Shown here: positions 34,728 to 44,196 of the stretch, piece after piece
Position numbering within the stretch: position 1 is the first letter of the stretch
How the letters are laid out: every line of letters starts with the position of its first letter
DNA from: Flavobacteriales bacterium UBA2104
Lineage (GTDB): Bacteria > Bacteroidota > Bacteroidia > Flavobacteriales_D > Crocinitomicaceae
Direction of reading: 5' to 3'
DNA length: 64,000 nucleotides
Assembly: GCA_002331485.1 (NCBI GenBank)
Contig: DCYS01000037.1
Location: 1 to 64,000 of the forward strand
Notes under the pieces: generated by a model
What the model saw: only the letters and a program-made list of their open reading frames with translations
Database searches by the model: none
Told to the model about the DNA's origin: nothing
Made by a program: the position numbers and the translations under genes

Positions 34728-36212
34728 ATGGGAGTAATACAAAGACAAAGTATAAAAAGCAGTATCGTAAGTTATACTGGAGTAATCATTGGGTTTCTTT
34801 CTACTTTATTCATCTACCCTCTTGATTGGGAGCTTTATGGAAGTATTCAATATTGGCTTACGAGTGCTACAATACTCGCCCCAATATTGAGACAAGGAAG
34901 TACTGCTCTTGTTAGCAAATTCTATCCTCACTTTAAAGAAAATAGTATCACTGGATTTATTGGTATGATCCTCTTGTTGACAACTTTAACGATCTTAGCC
35001 ATGACGATTCTCATTCTCGTTATTGCTATAATTCTTTATGATACTAGTTTCTTTAATAAACTTGAGATTCAAAGTCAGAACCTGATCTATGTCTACCTTC
35101 TTTCAATTGCTATTATTTATTCCTCAATTTTTCAATATCATTCAGCTAATTTAAGACGTATTGTAGTACCTGATGTTATTTCAAAAATAGGTCTTAAGCT
35201 TATCAACGTTTTTATCATTCTTTCTGTTTATTTCAACTTTATGGATTCTGAATGGTCCGCCCCTGTACTTGTTATATTCTATTTGATAACAACGGTTATA
35301 ATGTTCGTTTATGTTTTAACCATAGGAGATGTGGATATTCGAGGATTTAAGTTTAAAAGTATCTCGAAAAGTACCAAAAAAGAAATCGCTAGATACTGGC
35401 TATTCGGTGGACTCAATTACCTAGGTATACTTTTGGCGTATAAAATCGACCTTTTTATGATTGGTACTTTTGTAAATAAAGTATCCGTAGGGTATTACAG
35501 TATTTTTTTATTCATGAGTAATCTCATGATCATACCTATGACATCCATCAACTCGATTTCAGGTCCAATCATTTCCGAAAGTTTTGAAAAGAAAGATTTT
35601 AAAAACATAAGTGAGATATATAAGAAGAGTTCCAATAACATTTTAGTTTTTGGAGTGATCATTTTTCTACTAATCTGGGTTAATATTTATTTCGTGACGG
35701 AAATCATGAGTAACGGTGAAGATCTGGTTCCTTTTGTTTCTATCTTCTTATTTCTTGGTTTAGCAAAAATTCTTGATCTCATGACGAGTATAAATAATTT
35801 GATTATGATCTACTCCCCTTGGTACAGTTACAATCTATTATTTCTATCGATCATGTCTATAATTAATTTCGTACTTAATCTGATCCTCCTAGAAACTTAT
35901 GGAATTACCGGAGCTGCAATAGCTACTTTGATCTCTGTTTTTCTTTTCAACACAATTAAAACAGTTTTCATCTATGTCAAACTCAAGATTCAGCCAATCT
36001 CAATAAATACATTTAAAATTTTAGCTGTTTTCTGTGGTGGATTAATAGCAACTTCATATTTACAAGGCATGACGCTGATAAATGAATTTGTCAGTATAAT
36101 TATTTATAGCACATTGATCTGTGTTACAATAATTCCTATCTTCTATTATTCCAACGCATCGCCTGAACTCGGGGGAATTTTAGATAAATTGATCAAAAAA
36201 ATTAAGAAATAA
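34728..36212 (+). CDS. Oligosaccharide flippase / polysaccharide biosynthesis membrane protein (Wzx-like)
   Basis: A 494-residue integral membrane protein with roughly 14 helices, of the MATE/MOP superfamily branch used for lipid-linked glycan export. The N-terminus (RQSIKSSIVSYTGVIIGFLSTLF) and the seventh-helix region (YWLFGGLNYLGILLAYKIDLFMIGTFV) fit oligosaccharide flippases. It is divergent from the polyamine genes and convergent with the deacetylase-like gene; the two stop codons are adjacent. It probably moves glycan units made by the island across the inner membrane. Confidence 0.85.
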   Translation: MGVIQRQSIKSSIVSYTGVIIGFLSTLFIYPLDWELYGSIQYWLTSATILAPILRQGSTALVSKFYPHFKENSITGFIGMILLLTTLTILAMTILILVIAIILYDTSFFNKLEIQSQNLIYVYLLSIAIIYSSIFQYHSANLRRIVVPDVISKIGLKLINVFIILSVYFNFMDSEWSAPVLVIFYLITTVIMFVYVLTIGDVDIRGFKFKSISKSTKKEIARYWLFGGLNYLGILLAYKIDLFMIGTFVNKVSVGYYSIFLFMSNLMIIPMTSINSISGPIISESFEKKDFKNISEIYKKSSNNILVFGVIIFLLIWVNIYFVTEIMSNGEDLVPFVSIFLFLGLAKILDLMTSINNLIMIYSPWYSYNLLFLSIMSIINFVLNLILLETYGITGAAIATLISVFLFNTIKTVFIYVKLKIQPISINTFKILAVFCGGLIATSYLQGMTLINEFVSIIIYSTLICVTIIPIFYYSNASPELGGILDKLIKKIKK

Positions 36213-37550
36213 TCAGATTTCTACCTCACTCAAAAGTTGATAATACAATTCTTGTTGCCAAGTATAATTAAGATTACCATTGTGCCATAGGATTGTCATC
36301 TCACCTCGAAACTGTTGAACCTGTTGAAATACTTTCCTAAAGTCATTAATTAGGTCAGTAGAAGATTCCATGTAAGGTGTTTCCATAAATAAAAGAGGAG
36401 TCTCAGTTAAAGATATTTTCTCACGCGACAAAAAATCAAAAACAGGAAAGCTTTCGCAGATTCCATTTCTAAAACCTGCTTTGTGCGAATAGATCATAGT
36501 GCTATCATTCTGAAATCCATTCAAAACCTGACATCTAAACGTTTCAGGCATTTCAAAACGCAAATAATGTTGGCGCACTAAATCTAATCTAAGATCAAGG
36601 TTTTTCTCAAGGTTTTCCTTTTCCCGTTTCATTAATGATTCATCCTTAATGGCATCAAATCCAGGATGAAGACCAAACTCAAATCCACTTTGTTTCAAGT
36701 GTTTTATTTGATCCTGATAAGCTTTAGATGATAGATCATATCTATTTTTATCATATTTACTTTTTGCCAGAGTGGTTTTAAAGTAAATGATCTTTCTGGA
36801 AACACTTCTATTATTTAAGCTATTTGAAACAAAATTTAAATTATTAAATGGGTCCTTTTTGGAGTTTAACAAACTCTCAATATATGTCCGCGTATCCCTC
36901 AATAAATCGCGAATCCTTCCACGTGAAAAATTATAGAATACATAATTCAAATAAATTCTCGGAGAAAACCATCTTCTTAACTGATCAATATCATAAGTGA
37001 TATTCACCGATAATTGATTATTGTTTCGAGGTAACTCTAGACCCATGTATCTAAAGATCAAATAGAGTAAGTTCGCATATTCATTAACTACTGGACGCTC
37101 ATAAAACCCATTCTTAACGCTCAGTGCAAGGGAGTAATCAAACCTGCCGAGTGGATCTTTTTTGTCTATTACATGTTCCTCCCACCTTGACAACATGAAG
37201 AAAGTACTTCCGATGACATCAATTCCTATTTTTGTCTTTTGCTTTTTTAAGTCAAGTTGAGGAAGACCATAGATCAATTCACAGTCTACTTTTTCATTTC
37301 CTATTTCAAACTCTACAGTTTTAGTACTTTTTGGAATGTTAATTGACGAATACAGTTTATCAATTTGATCAGATACAAAAAAAGAATTCTCAATACTGAT
37401 CTCTTTATCTCCAAAGACTATCTTAAAATCCTTAGTTTGAGAAGTAACAAATTCAATTTCTAAACCACATAATTGTCTCAATAAAATTTCAAAAGAATAC
37501 TTTACTTCTTCTTCACAAATAGTCGGTATGAATACTTTTATCTGACTCAA
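36213..37550 (-). CDS. Polysaccharide deacetylase-like family protein
   Basis: A 445-residue protein. The N-terminal 130 residues look like the separate alpha/beta domain often joined to such proteins in Bacteroidota (DUF7033-like). The C-terminal part has polysaccharide-deacetylase features: NITYDIDQLRRW in the first motif region (Asp pair), FGLHPGFDAIKDE where deacetylases have an HxxxH metal segment, and FRCQVLNGFQND. The second metal His is not clear, so enzyme activity is uncertain. It overlaps the GT4 gene by 4 bases. Confidence 0.72.
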   Translation of the reverse strand: MSQIKVFIPTICEEEVKYSFEILLRQLCGLEIEFVTSQTKDFKIVFGDKEISIENSFFVSDQIDKLYSSINIPKSTKTVEFEIGNEKVDCELIYGLPQLDLKKQKTKIGIDVIGSTFFMLSRWEEHVIDKKDPLGRFDYSLALSVKNGFYERPVVNEYANLLYLIFRYMGLELPRNNNQLSVNITYDIDQLRRWFSPRIYLNYVFYNFSRGRIRDLLRDTRTYIESLLNSKKDPFNNLNFVSNSLNNRSVSRKIIYFKTTLAKSKYDKNRYDLSSKAYQDQIKHLKQSGFEFGLHPGFDAIKDESLMKREKENLEKNLDLRLDLVRQHYLRFEMPETFRCQVLNGFQNDSTMIYSHKAGFRNGICESFPVFDFLSREKISLTETPLLFMETPYMESSTDLINDFRKVFQQVQQFRGEMTILWHNGNLNYTWQQELYYQLLSEVEI

Positions 37551-38728
37551 ATCAAACTTTTATAAAATTCATCAAGTTTTTTTTCATATGGTGTCAAAGA
37601 GTATTTTTCGTATAAGACTTTATTAGCATTCTCCCCCATACTTTTTACTTGATCAGAATTATCTGCAAGATATTCAAGAGCTGAAACTAAAGAATCATGA
37701 GAACGTATATCGAAAACCAATCCAATTCCATTCTGCTCAACAATTCTTTGTTGTGGTTTACAATTGGAAACTAAGAGGCAAAGCTCCCCATACATATATT
37801 GATAAATTTTATTTGCTACTCCTGATTCATGTTGAGGATTAATGTGTAAAGGAGAAAGGCCAACGTCTGAAATGTCCATGTAAGAATCCATGTTTTCCAG
37901 AGGGACCCATGAAATATACTCGATCATATCTGATTTGATTGTATTCATTTTCCTGTTGAAAACAACTTTATCACCTTTATCTAAAGGTCCTATTATTAAC
38001 AACTTCAGATCATCCCTTCTCTTTTGTATATCTATGAAAGCATCCATAACATCTAGAATACCTCGTCGAACACCTACACTTCCAAAATACATGAATGTCA
38101 TTTTATCTGATCTAGAAATTCCCTCGGGTTCCTTGAATACTGAAAGATCTGGGATGTTTGGTAAAGTCATCAATTTTCGATTCTTTAAAAATGGATAGCG
38201 GCTTCTGAGATCTTCTCCAAAATAATCGCTCAGAACGATTAAACCATCGGCTTGTTCTAAATATTCCGCCTCTAGTTCTTTCCATTTTTCGGGAAATGTC
38301 ACCCATCTTCTTATTGGTTTATTAACCCAGCTATATGATGTATAGGCGACTGGATAATTCTCGTGAAGATCAAGAATGAGCGGTATTGTTTTTCCAGTTT
38401 TTTCAATACCTCCCTTCACGGGTTTCGCCATATACAGATCATGAGTATGGACGATGTCAATATTTCTGGATTTTAAAAATTTATATGTTGCTTTTTTCCA
38501 TAAATTTCTATAGAACGGCAAAAGCAAGTTCAGAAAAACTAAAATATTTTTTTTAAGTTGAGAGATCTTAATTCTTACAACTTCGAAATCATATTCTACT
38601 TCTGATTTTCGTCCTAGATCAAAACAAAGAACAGACACATCATAACCTAGCGACCTGAGCATTTTAATTTCCTTTAGGACACGTACGTCACTATCAAGAT
38701 CGTTATCGACTATTACACCAACCTTCAT
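37547..38728 (-). CDS. GT4-family glycosyltransferase
   Basis: A 393-residue GT-B glycosyltransferase. The N-terminal Rossmann half has MKVGVIVDNDLDSDVRVLKE and VHTHDLYMAKPV; the C-terminal half has FMYFGSVGVRRGILDVMDAF and LLIIGPLDKGD, with the nucleotide-sugar E-x7-E-like site in ESGVANKIYQYMYGELCLL. It transfers a sugar to a lipid-linked or surface glycan; the sugar cannot be read from sequence. Overlap with the downstream gene and 1-base spacing to the upstream sulfotransferase show one operon. Confidence 0.88.
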   Translation of the reverse strand: MKVGVIVDNDLDSDVRVLKEIKMLRSLGYDVSVLCFDLGRKSEVEYDFEVVRIKISQLKKNILVFLNLLLPFYRNLWKKATYKFLKSRNIDIVHTHDLYMAKPVKGGIEKTGKTIPLILDLHENYPVAYTSYSWVNKPIRRWVTFPEKWKELEAEYLEQADGLIVLSDYFGEDLRSRYPFLKNRKLMTLPNIPDLSVFKEPEGISRSDKMTFMYFGSVGVRRGILDVMDAFIDIQKRRDDLKLLIIGPLDKGDKVVFNRKMNTIKSDMIEYISWVPLENMDSYMDISDVGLSPLHINPQHESGVANKIYQYMYGELCLLVSNCKPQQRIVEQNGIGLVFDIRSHDSLVSALEYLADNSDQVKSMGENANKVLYEKYSLTPYEKKLDEFYKSLI

Positions 38729-38729
38729 T

Positions 38730-39611
38730 TTAAATTGAATATCCTAGTTTAGAGGAGGTATCTCCACAAATAGACCTTACCTTTTCTTTGTCAGCTTCAG
38801 CCCATTCTTCGAACTTTTTAAACTTAGCAGTTTTTTGAACGTTTACTCGCGCATTTCTTCTTTTTTGAATTAAACCTTCAGAAATCGAAGCACCGCAAAA
38901 CTGAAACATTTCAGATAAATTAGTACTGTTCCATTTATTAAAGGATAATGTGAACTGTTGATTCGAAGGTACCGTTTCGAGAAAATTAAGGATCCATTTA
39001 TTTGTCTCATTCCACAACCAGGAATTTTTTTGAATTAAATCATATTCAGACCATTTATCAAAGTGAAAATCACCTTGATCTGGTTTGATCCTATTTAGTT
39101 CAGAAGAGTTCTCTGCATCGTACCAGTCTCTTTCCATACCAGACTTGATAACCTGTCCAGGGTTACGATGTAAATGAACAAATTTCGCTTTGGGAAAAAT
39201 ATCTCTTATGACTTCTGCAAAAAAGGTTTGTCTACTATCTGTGAAGATTAAATTCTTGTTCACTTTCAAAGCCTGGTTGAATAACTCCTCTCTTCCTCCT
39301 AAGAACATTTCTCTTAACAACTGTTTCTCACTATTGCTAGCTTTGTTGAAATCATAATTATAGCAGATTCTCGCTTGACTTCTCATCACAGGTATTGGAT
39401 GATGCAGAGACACAACAGATTCATCAGTTGAAATGATCTCATCAATCCATTTTGTCCCACATCTACCAGTAGAAAGAATGAAAACAGGAGTCATGTCTTC
39501 AAAAGATCTTCTTGTCTCAAATAAATCAACGTTTTTTTGCTTCTTACCAAATATTCTTCTTAAAAATAAATGGTGATATGACAGAGGAGAAATAAGATTT
39601 ATCAATTTCAT
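38730..39611 (-). CDS. Sulfotransferase family protein
   Basis: A 293-residue protein with a PAPS-dependent sulfotransferase pattern: the 5'-phosphosulfate loop FILSTGRCGTKWIDEII near residue 43, and the 3'-phosphate site KFVHLHRNPGQVIKSGMERDW, where Arg and Ser contact PAPS. There is no signal peptide. Located between a GT4 glycosyltransferase and an SGNH protein, it probably sulfates a surface glycan or its lipid-linked precursor. Sulfated polysaccharides are less often made than degraded by bacteria, which makes the neighbourhood notable. Confidence 0.85.
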   Translation of the reverse strand: MKLINLISPLSYHHLFLRRIFGKKQKNVDLFETRRSFEDMTPVFILSTGRCGTKWIDEIISTDESVVSLHHPIPVMRSQARICYNYDFNKASNSEKQLLREMFLGGREELFNQALKVNKNLIFTDSRQTFFAEVIRDIFPKAKFVHLHRNPGQVIKSGMERDWYDAENSSELNRIKPDQGDFHFDKWSEYDLIQKNSWLWNETNKWILNFLETVPSNQQFTLSFNKWNSTNLSEMFQFCGASISEGLIQKRRNARVNVQKTAKFKKFEEWAEADKEKVRSICGDTSSKLGYSI

Positions 39612-39624
39612 TTTATTATTGTTA

Positions 39625-40344
39625 TCACCGTATCAAATTTAATATTCGATCAGATATTTCTTTGTGACCATCATAATTGTAATGAACACCATCGGGGAAA
39701 TGGTCTTTAGAGTTTAGATCCCTTACATCTACAAAATCAATGCTCCTTTCTTCTGATATTTTTCTGAGTATATCGTTATACACTTTGTAGTTACTTATCG
39801 TACCAGGAAGTTTCTTTTCAATACGCTCATTTCCTGAATTTATACCTAGAATTATGATCTTCGAGCAAGTATCCTTATTAATATGATCTAAAATCTCATT
39901 TATGTCCCTCTCAAATTTCTTTTTACTTGTCCATGCACGTTTTCCTCTCAATTTAACTATAAATGGTCTTAAGACACCTTTAAATAGTGCACCATGCAGA
40001 AGATTAAACAGATGATATGATACTTTCCCTTTCTTTTTAACGGATATCAAATCAGAATACCACAAGGGAATTTCTCGAGTTGGGGCATCAACTGCTCCAA
40101 GATTCAAGATAACTACCGAAGCACCGGATGAACTGATATCATCCTTTAGCCTTAGAATATCTCTGGTTATAGCTCGTGTAAATCCTTTATTTTCAACAAT
40201 CCATAATGAATCATCTGATTCATCCTTATTCAAATAAGTCTCGATAAGACTAGCATAATTGAAGTTATAAGACCTTTCCCTTCTGGGAGGCCTTACCCTC
40301 AGGGCAACAGAAGATCCAACAATTAATACTCTTCTTATCTGCAT
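39625..40344 (-). CDS. SGNH/GDSL-type hydrolase-like protein
   Basis: A 239-residue protein with an SGNH fold pattern: the N-terminal VLIVGSSVALRV (Ser in the GDS position, with Gly-Ser-Ser in place of Gly-Asp-Ser), NKGFTRA for the block II Gly, and the C-terminal PDGVHYNYDGH giving the Asp-x-x-His pair. The block III Asn is replaced (LNLGAVDA), so the oxyanion site is atypical. Such proteins in glycan loci usually add or remove acetyl groups. It has no signal peptide, pointing to a cytoplasmic or modified-substrate role. Confidence 0.78.
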   Translation of the reverse strand: MQIRRVLIVGSSVALRVRPPRRERSYNFNYASLIETYLNKDESDDSLWIVENKGFTRAITRDILRLKDDISSSGASVVILNLGAVDAPTREIPLWYSDLISVKKKGKVSYHLFNLLHGALFKGVLRPFIVKLRGKRAWTSKKKFERDINEILDHINKDTCSKIIILGINSGNERIEKKLPGTISNYKVYNDILRKISEERSIDFVDVRDLNSKDHFPDGVHYNYDGHKEISDRILNLIR

Positions 40345-40395
40345 ATTTCTCTATAAAAAGTCATGAATAAATCAGAGAATTTAATCACTTAAAAA

Positions 40396-43350
40396 TTAGT
40401 CTTCCTTACTTGCAAGAATAAAATCCTTCACAAAGAAAACTAAGGCAATCAATAGAATTAATATCGACCCAACTAGAGATATCGTATTCGCCTGATGATA
40501 TTTCGGTTCTTCAAATTTCATAACTAATTCATAATTACCTTTTGGCAACTCTATACCTCTCAGCAAATAATTCACTCGATTGATTGGCACTTCCTCTCCA
40601 TTAATATATGCTTTCCAACCATCTGGGTAGTAGATTTCAGAAAAGACAGCGAACTGATTATCCGTAACATTAACATCGTACTTGAGTTTATTCGGCGCGT
40701 AGGATGTCAATTCAATATTACCTTCAGCTGAAAAAGTTAAAGAAGACATCCCTTTTGATTCTTCATCTCCGATAACGGCTTCATCTCGAGGCGAAAAATC
40801 ATGAACTTTTCTCACTTCCAATAATTTCTTAAAGCTATTAGTGGTATCTTTTTTCAGTTGTTCCAATGGAATCCAGTTGCGTTGACCATTTATATCCTCA
40901 GCGTATATAACATCTACTCCAGACCTTTTTACTTGAGATAGGTCAATACTAAGTGAATCAGGTCTTAACAGAAACACGTTCTCTCTTCCTGAAAGAGTAT
41001 CTAGGCTCTTTTCATTACCATTCACTACAAGTTTTGAATCCGATAAATTTTCGATCTGATATAGATTACCCAAAGCTAATAATTCATCATTTGGATGCTC
41101 TTCTACCATTAATTCCTTAACTAACCAAGCATTTCCTAATGCTCCGGGATTCGTTCGTGCTGAATTTTGTTGAATAAAATATTTTACGTTCAACATATTG
41201 AGCACATCCATATTACCTTCACCAATATGAAAATTCATCAAGTTCTGAATTCTTCTCAGTTTTGCTCCATGATATCCATTTAGTGATTTATGGAAATAGG
41301 ATGACCTAGAACTATTAAATCCTCCTCTTGGTTCATAGACACGATAATTCGTGTTCATATTTAATATCTGAAACTTTTTTAACCATAATTCATCCTGGTT
41401 AATTCTCGATCGTGGACCAGAGCTCACCATGCTTCTAGCTTTATCAACTTCTGACTTAAGTTCTGGATTCTTTTCAAGCTCTTGAGCCAATATTTCTTTG
41501 TCAGCTTTTGTTGGTGATAAAGGGAAGTCAAACTTGGACTCCGGAACCCAATACTCGTAATTTGTTCGACCTGTTTTCTCATTATTCAGGTAGTTTAGAT
41601 CAACCATGATGAGATCGATCAAAACCAGCCCTGATAATCCAATTATCAAAACTTCTTTAGGTACTTTTAAATAAATATATACAAGGATAAGACCTATGCC
41701 CAGAAATAAAAATAGAATAGATCTCAACATACTTTGTCTGTAAATCTTTTCTCGAACTACAGTTAAAGCGCCGAATTGCTTATCTACTCTCTCAACTTGT
41801 TGCGCAACTAATTGATCAACCTGCTGTGGGTTATTAATATCAATACCATTCTGCTGAAGACGCTGAGGATCCTCATTCATTATCTGTTGGCGAACCTGAG
41901 ATTCATAATTATAGATAAAATCTTGTTCTCTTGGTGATAAATATCCATCGCCTAACCCAGAAAAAGTTAAAATGAATAATAGCACAACTAAGGACCCTGA
42001 ACCAACGAAAAAGGGTTTGATGTTTTCCTTGATTGCCTCACGTTCTTTTATCAGTTTACTCAAGAATAAAACGCCCAACAGCGGTATGATCAATTCAACG
42101 ACCGCCAAAATAATTGTTACTGCTCTGAACTTGTTATAACCTGGAACATATTCAATAAAGAACTCAGTAAGACCCATGAAGTTTTTTCCCCAGGAAAGCA
42201 TCAGCATTAATATGGTCACCAAAGCTAATCCCCACTTCAGAGGGCCCTTTAAGTAGATCATACCTAGAACTGCCAAAAAGAAAACAATGATCCCAACATA
42301 AACCGGTCCCGACACAAAAGGTTGGGCACCCCAGTAAACGTCATTTTCCGCGACTAAACTGGCTTCCCTGCGAATATCAGGATCTCTTAAAACGTCTGAG
42401 AATTGAGAAGACTTGATCGCACCATTAGACCCACCTTTTACATAAGGCGATACTAAAGTCATAGACTCTCCTATCCCATAGCTCCATTGAGTAATATAAT
42501 CTTTATCCAATCCGCTAGTCGAATTCCTCTCTGATGAAGTGCCATCCACATTGATCGTGATATCGTTCCCTCCCCTTATTGTGTGCTTAGCATAATCATT
42601 TGTAAGCGATATATTTCCATAATTTATAGCTGCAACTATGATGTAAGAAACTATTATTCCGATAGTTGCCTTCAAAAAGTGAGACCAGTTTTTGCTTTTG
42701 ATAACTCTGATGAGCTCAACAACTCCTAATCCTAAAAGAAGGATCGCCAAATAATATGTGATCTGAAAATGATTTGAAGTCAAATGTAATCCCATGAATA
42801 AAGCCGAAAGAATGAGTCCCCATTTCAGATTATATCTGTACGCCATATAGAACGCTCCTATTACGGGAGCCATTAATGCAATAGCCTCGGCTTTCGAATT
42901 GTGACCAGCTTGAAGAATTATTACATAATAGGATGAAAAAGCGAAAGCTAATGAACCAAATATTGCAACCATCGGTTTGACTCGCATACAAAGAAGCATA
43001 ATGTAAAAACCGATCATATAAAGAATGAAAAGACCCGCTGGGGACTTCATACCAAAATTCAAGAATCTAACGATCTCATCCAACAAGTTCCCTTTATAAT
43101 CAACGGAGATTTGATAGGCCGGCATTCCTCCAAACATTGAATTCGTCCACAAAGGTTCTTCTCCAGTCGTTTCTCTGAAATGAACGATTTCATTCGACAT
43201 ACCTTTATACTGCTCAATATCATGTTGTTTCAATCGATAACCATCAAACTGTGGCTTAAAATAAATTAAGGTAATTATGAAGAAAAGACCTATAGCTAAA
43301 AAGTGAATCCAATTCTTAGCAAAAAAAGACTTTAAGTTAAACTTGGCCAT
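40396..43350 (-). CDS. YfhO-family large membrane protein
   Basis: A 984-residue membrane protein. It has many helices in the first half (about 10-20 helical spans up to about residue 600), with the family motifs RLKQHDIEQYKGM, WTNSMFGGMPAYQIS and a GHNSKAEAIALMAPVIGAFYMAYRYN block, then a large extracytoplasmic beta domain and a last helix (about 955-978). The C-terminal ending YPDGWKAYINGEEVPINRVNYLLRG is typical of YfhO proteins. The family is related to GT-C glycosyltransferases and tied to glycan or lipoteichoic-acid decoration in other phyla. It is next to the sulfotransferase operon, 51 bases upstream. Confidence 0.9.
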   Translation of the reverse strand: MAKFNLKSFFAKNWIHFLAIGLFFIITLIYFKPQFDGYRLKQHDIEQYKGMSNEIVHFRETTGEEPLWTNSMFGGMPAYQISVDYKGNLLDEIVRFLNFGMKSPAGLFILYMIGFYIMLLCMRVKPMVAIFGSLAFAFSSYYVIILQAGHNSKAEAIALMAPVIGAFYMAYRYNLKWGLILSALFMGLHLTSNHFQITYYLAILLLGLGVVELIRVIKSKNWSHFLKATIGIIVSYIIVAAINYGNISLTNDYAKHTIRGGNDITINVDGTSSERNSTSGLDKDYITQWSYGIGESMTLVSPYVKGGSNGAIKSSQFSDVLRDPDIRREASLVAENDVYWGAQPFVSGPVYVGIIVFFLAVLGMIYLKGPLKWGLALVTILMLMLSWGKNFMGLTEFFIEYVPGYNKFRAVTIILAVVELIIPLLGVLFLSKLIKEREAIKENIKPFFVGSGSLVVLLFILTFSGLGDGYLSPREQDFIYNYESQVRQQIMNEDPQRLQQNGIDINNPQQVDQLVAQQVERVDKQFGALTVVREKIYRQSMLRSILFLFLGIGLILVYIYLKVPKEVLIIGLSGLVLIDLIMVDLNYLNNEKTGRTNYEYWVPESKFDFPLSPTKADKEILAQELEKNPELKSEVDKARSMVSSGPRSRINQDELWLKKFQILNMNTNYRVYEPRGGFNSSRSSYFHKSLNGYHGAKLRRIQNLMNFHIGEGNMDVLNMLNVKYFIQQNSARTNPGALGNAWLVKELMVEEHPNDELLALGNLYQIENLSDSKLVVNGNEKSLDTLSGRENVFLLRPDSLSIDLSQVKRSGVDVIYAEDINGQRNWIPLEQLKKDTTNSFKKLLEVRKVHDFSPRDEAVIGDEESKGMSSLTFSAEGNIELTSYAPNKLKYDVNVTDNQFAVFSEIYYPDGWKAYINGEEVPINRVNYLLRGIELPKGNYELVMKFEEPKYHQANTISLVGSILILLIALVFFVKDFILASKED

Positions 43351-43433
43351 AAAATTCGATTATTTATAAAATAAAAGCATGAAGATAATAAAAGTGATGC
43401 ACTAGCATATGAATCAAAAAGAATTATTCCAAG

Positions 43434-44015
43434 TCAACCGTGCATAGTCTCTTTTTTACCATACTTTTCCATAAGACCTGCCTCATACTCCAAAAACTCT
43501 TTCCATCGTCTATCTACGTCAATTTTCTTTGCGTATTTCTTTGCAAAATTTAAGAACATCGTGTAGTGTCGAGCTTCACTCTCCATTAATTCCCTGTAAA
43601 AAATGCGAAGCTCAGAATCTGAAATATTTTCTGATAGCAATCTAAAACGTTCACAGCTTCTTGCCTCCACCATTGCACCAAATAACATGCGTTCTACAAA
43701 ACGTTGTTCTTCGCTTCCACCCTTCTGGATATAACCAAGCAGGTCATGGATATACTCATCCTTGCGCTCCCTCCCTAATTTAAGTCCTCTTTTTTGAAGT
43801 TCTTTGTGAACCATTTGAAAATGTTCCATTTCCTCCTTTACGAGCTCCCCCATCGCCTCCACAACATCTGTATATTGCGGAAACTTTACTATAATAGAAA
43901 TCGCATTCGAGGCAGCTTTTTGCTCACAATAAGCGTGATCTGTTAAAATTTCCTCTATGTTTTTTTCGACGATATCAACCCATCTAGGATCTGTTGGTAG
44001 CTTTAAACCGAGCAT
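43434..44015 (-). CDS. miaE: tRNA-(ms2io6A)-hydroxylase
   Basis: A 193-residue di-iron protein that hydroxylates the isopentenyl side chain of a modified adenosine at tRNA position 37. The start is ATG 44015 (MLGLKLPTDPRW); a TTG frame seven codons upstream is rejected. The diiron ligands are seen in HAYCEQKAASNAISI, EMEHFQMVHKELQKRG, ARSCERFRLLSENI and ESEARHYTMFL. Length and four-helix pattern are those of MiaE. A perfect minus-strand -7 element lies 18 bases upstream. Confidence 0.9.
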   Translation of the reverse strand: MLGLKLPTDPRWVDIVEKNIEEILTDHAYCEQKAASNAISIIVKFPQYTDVVEAMGELVKEEMEHFQMVHKELQKRGLKLGRERKDEYIHDLLGYIQKGGSEEQRFVERMLFGAMVEARSCERFRLLSENISDSELRIFYRELMESEARHYTMFLNFAKKYAKKIDVDRRWKEFLEYEAGLMEKYGKKETMHG

Positions 44016-44033
44016 TGTAGTAATTTTTAGTGA

Positions 44034-44041
44034 CAAAAATA
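44034..44041 (-). promoter_or_regulatory. Candidate promoter for miaE
   Basis: Minus strand TATTTTTG is a perfect TAnnTTTG match. A TTG on the minus strand (44066-44064) is 22 bases further upstream, close to the expected -33 position. Confidence 0.47.
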
Positions 44042-44155
44042 GTGTTTATCTTAAATTGCTTCTCAATGTTTTTCAGTAACATTAGTTTCAAACTTTTCAT
44101 ATGATCAAAACATGAATTCATCAACGTTTTTTTTAGGTTAATCTTATAAATTATG

Positions 44156-44163
44156 TAATTTTG
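44156..44163 (+). promoter_or_regulatory. Candidate -7 promoter element for the adhesin-sprF operon
   Basis: TAATTTTG, a perfect TAnnTTTG match, lies 33 bases before the chosen ATG at 44197. A degenerate -33 (TTAG at 44133-44136) precedes it at about 19 bases. Confidence 0.48.
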
Positions 44164-44196
44164 ATTAGTGTTATTTTTCACAAATTACATTGTGTT

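Noticed and set aside
38112..38306. A minus-strand frame of 64 codons inside the glycosyltransferase
   Set aside because: It is an alternate frame of the GT4 gene with no family pattern.
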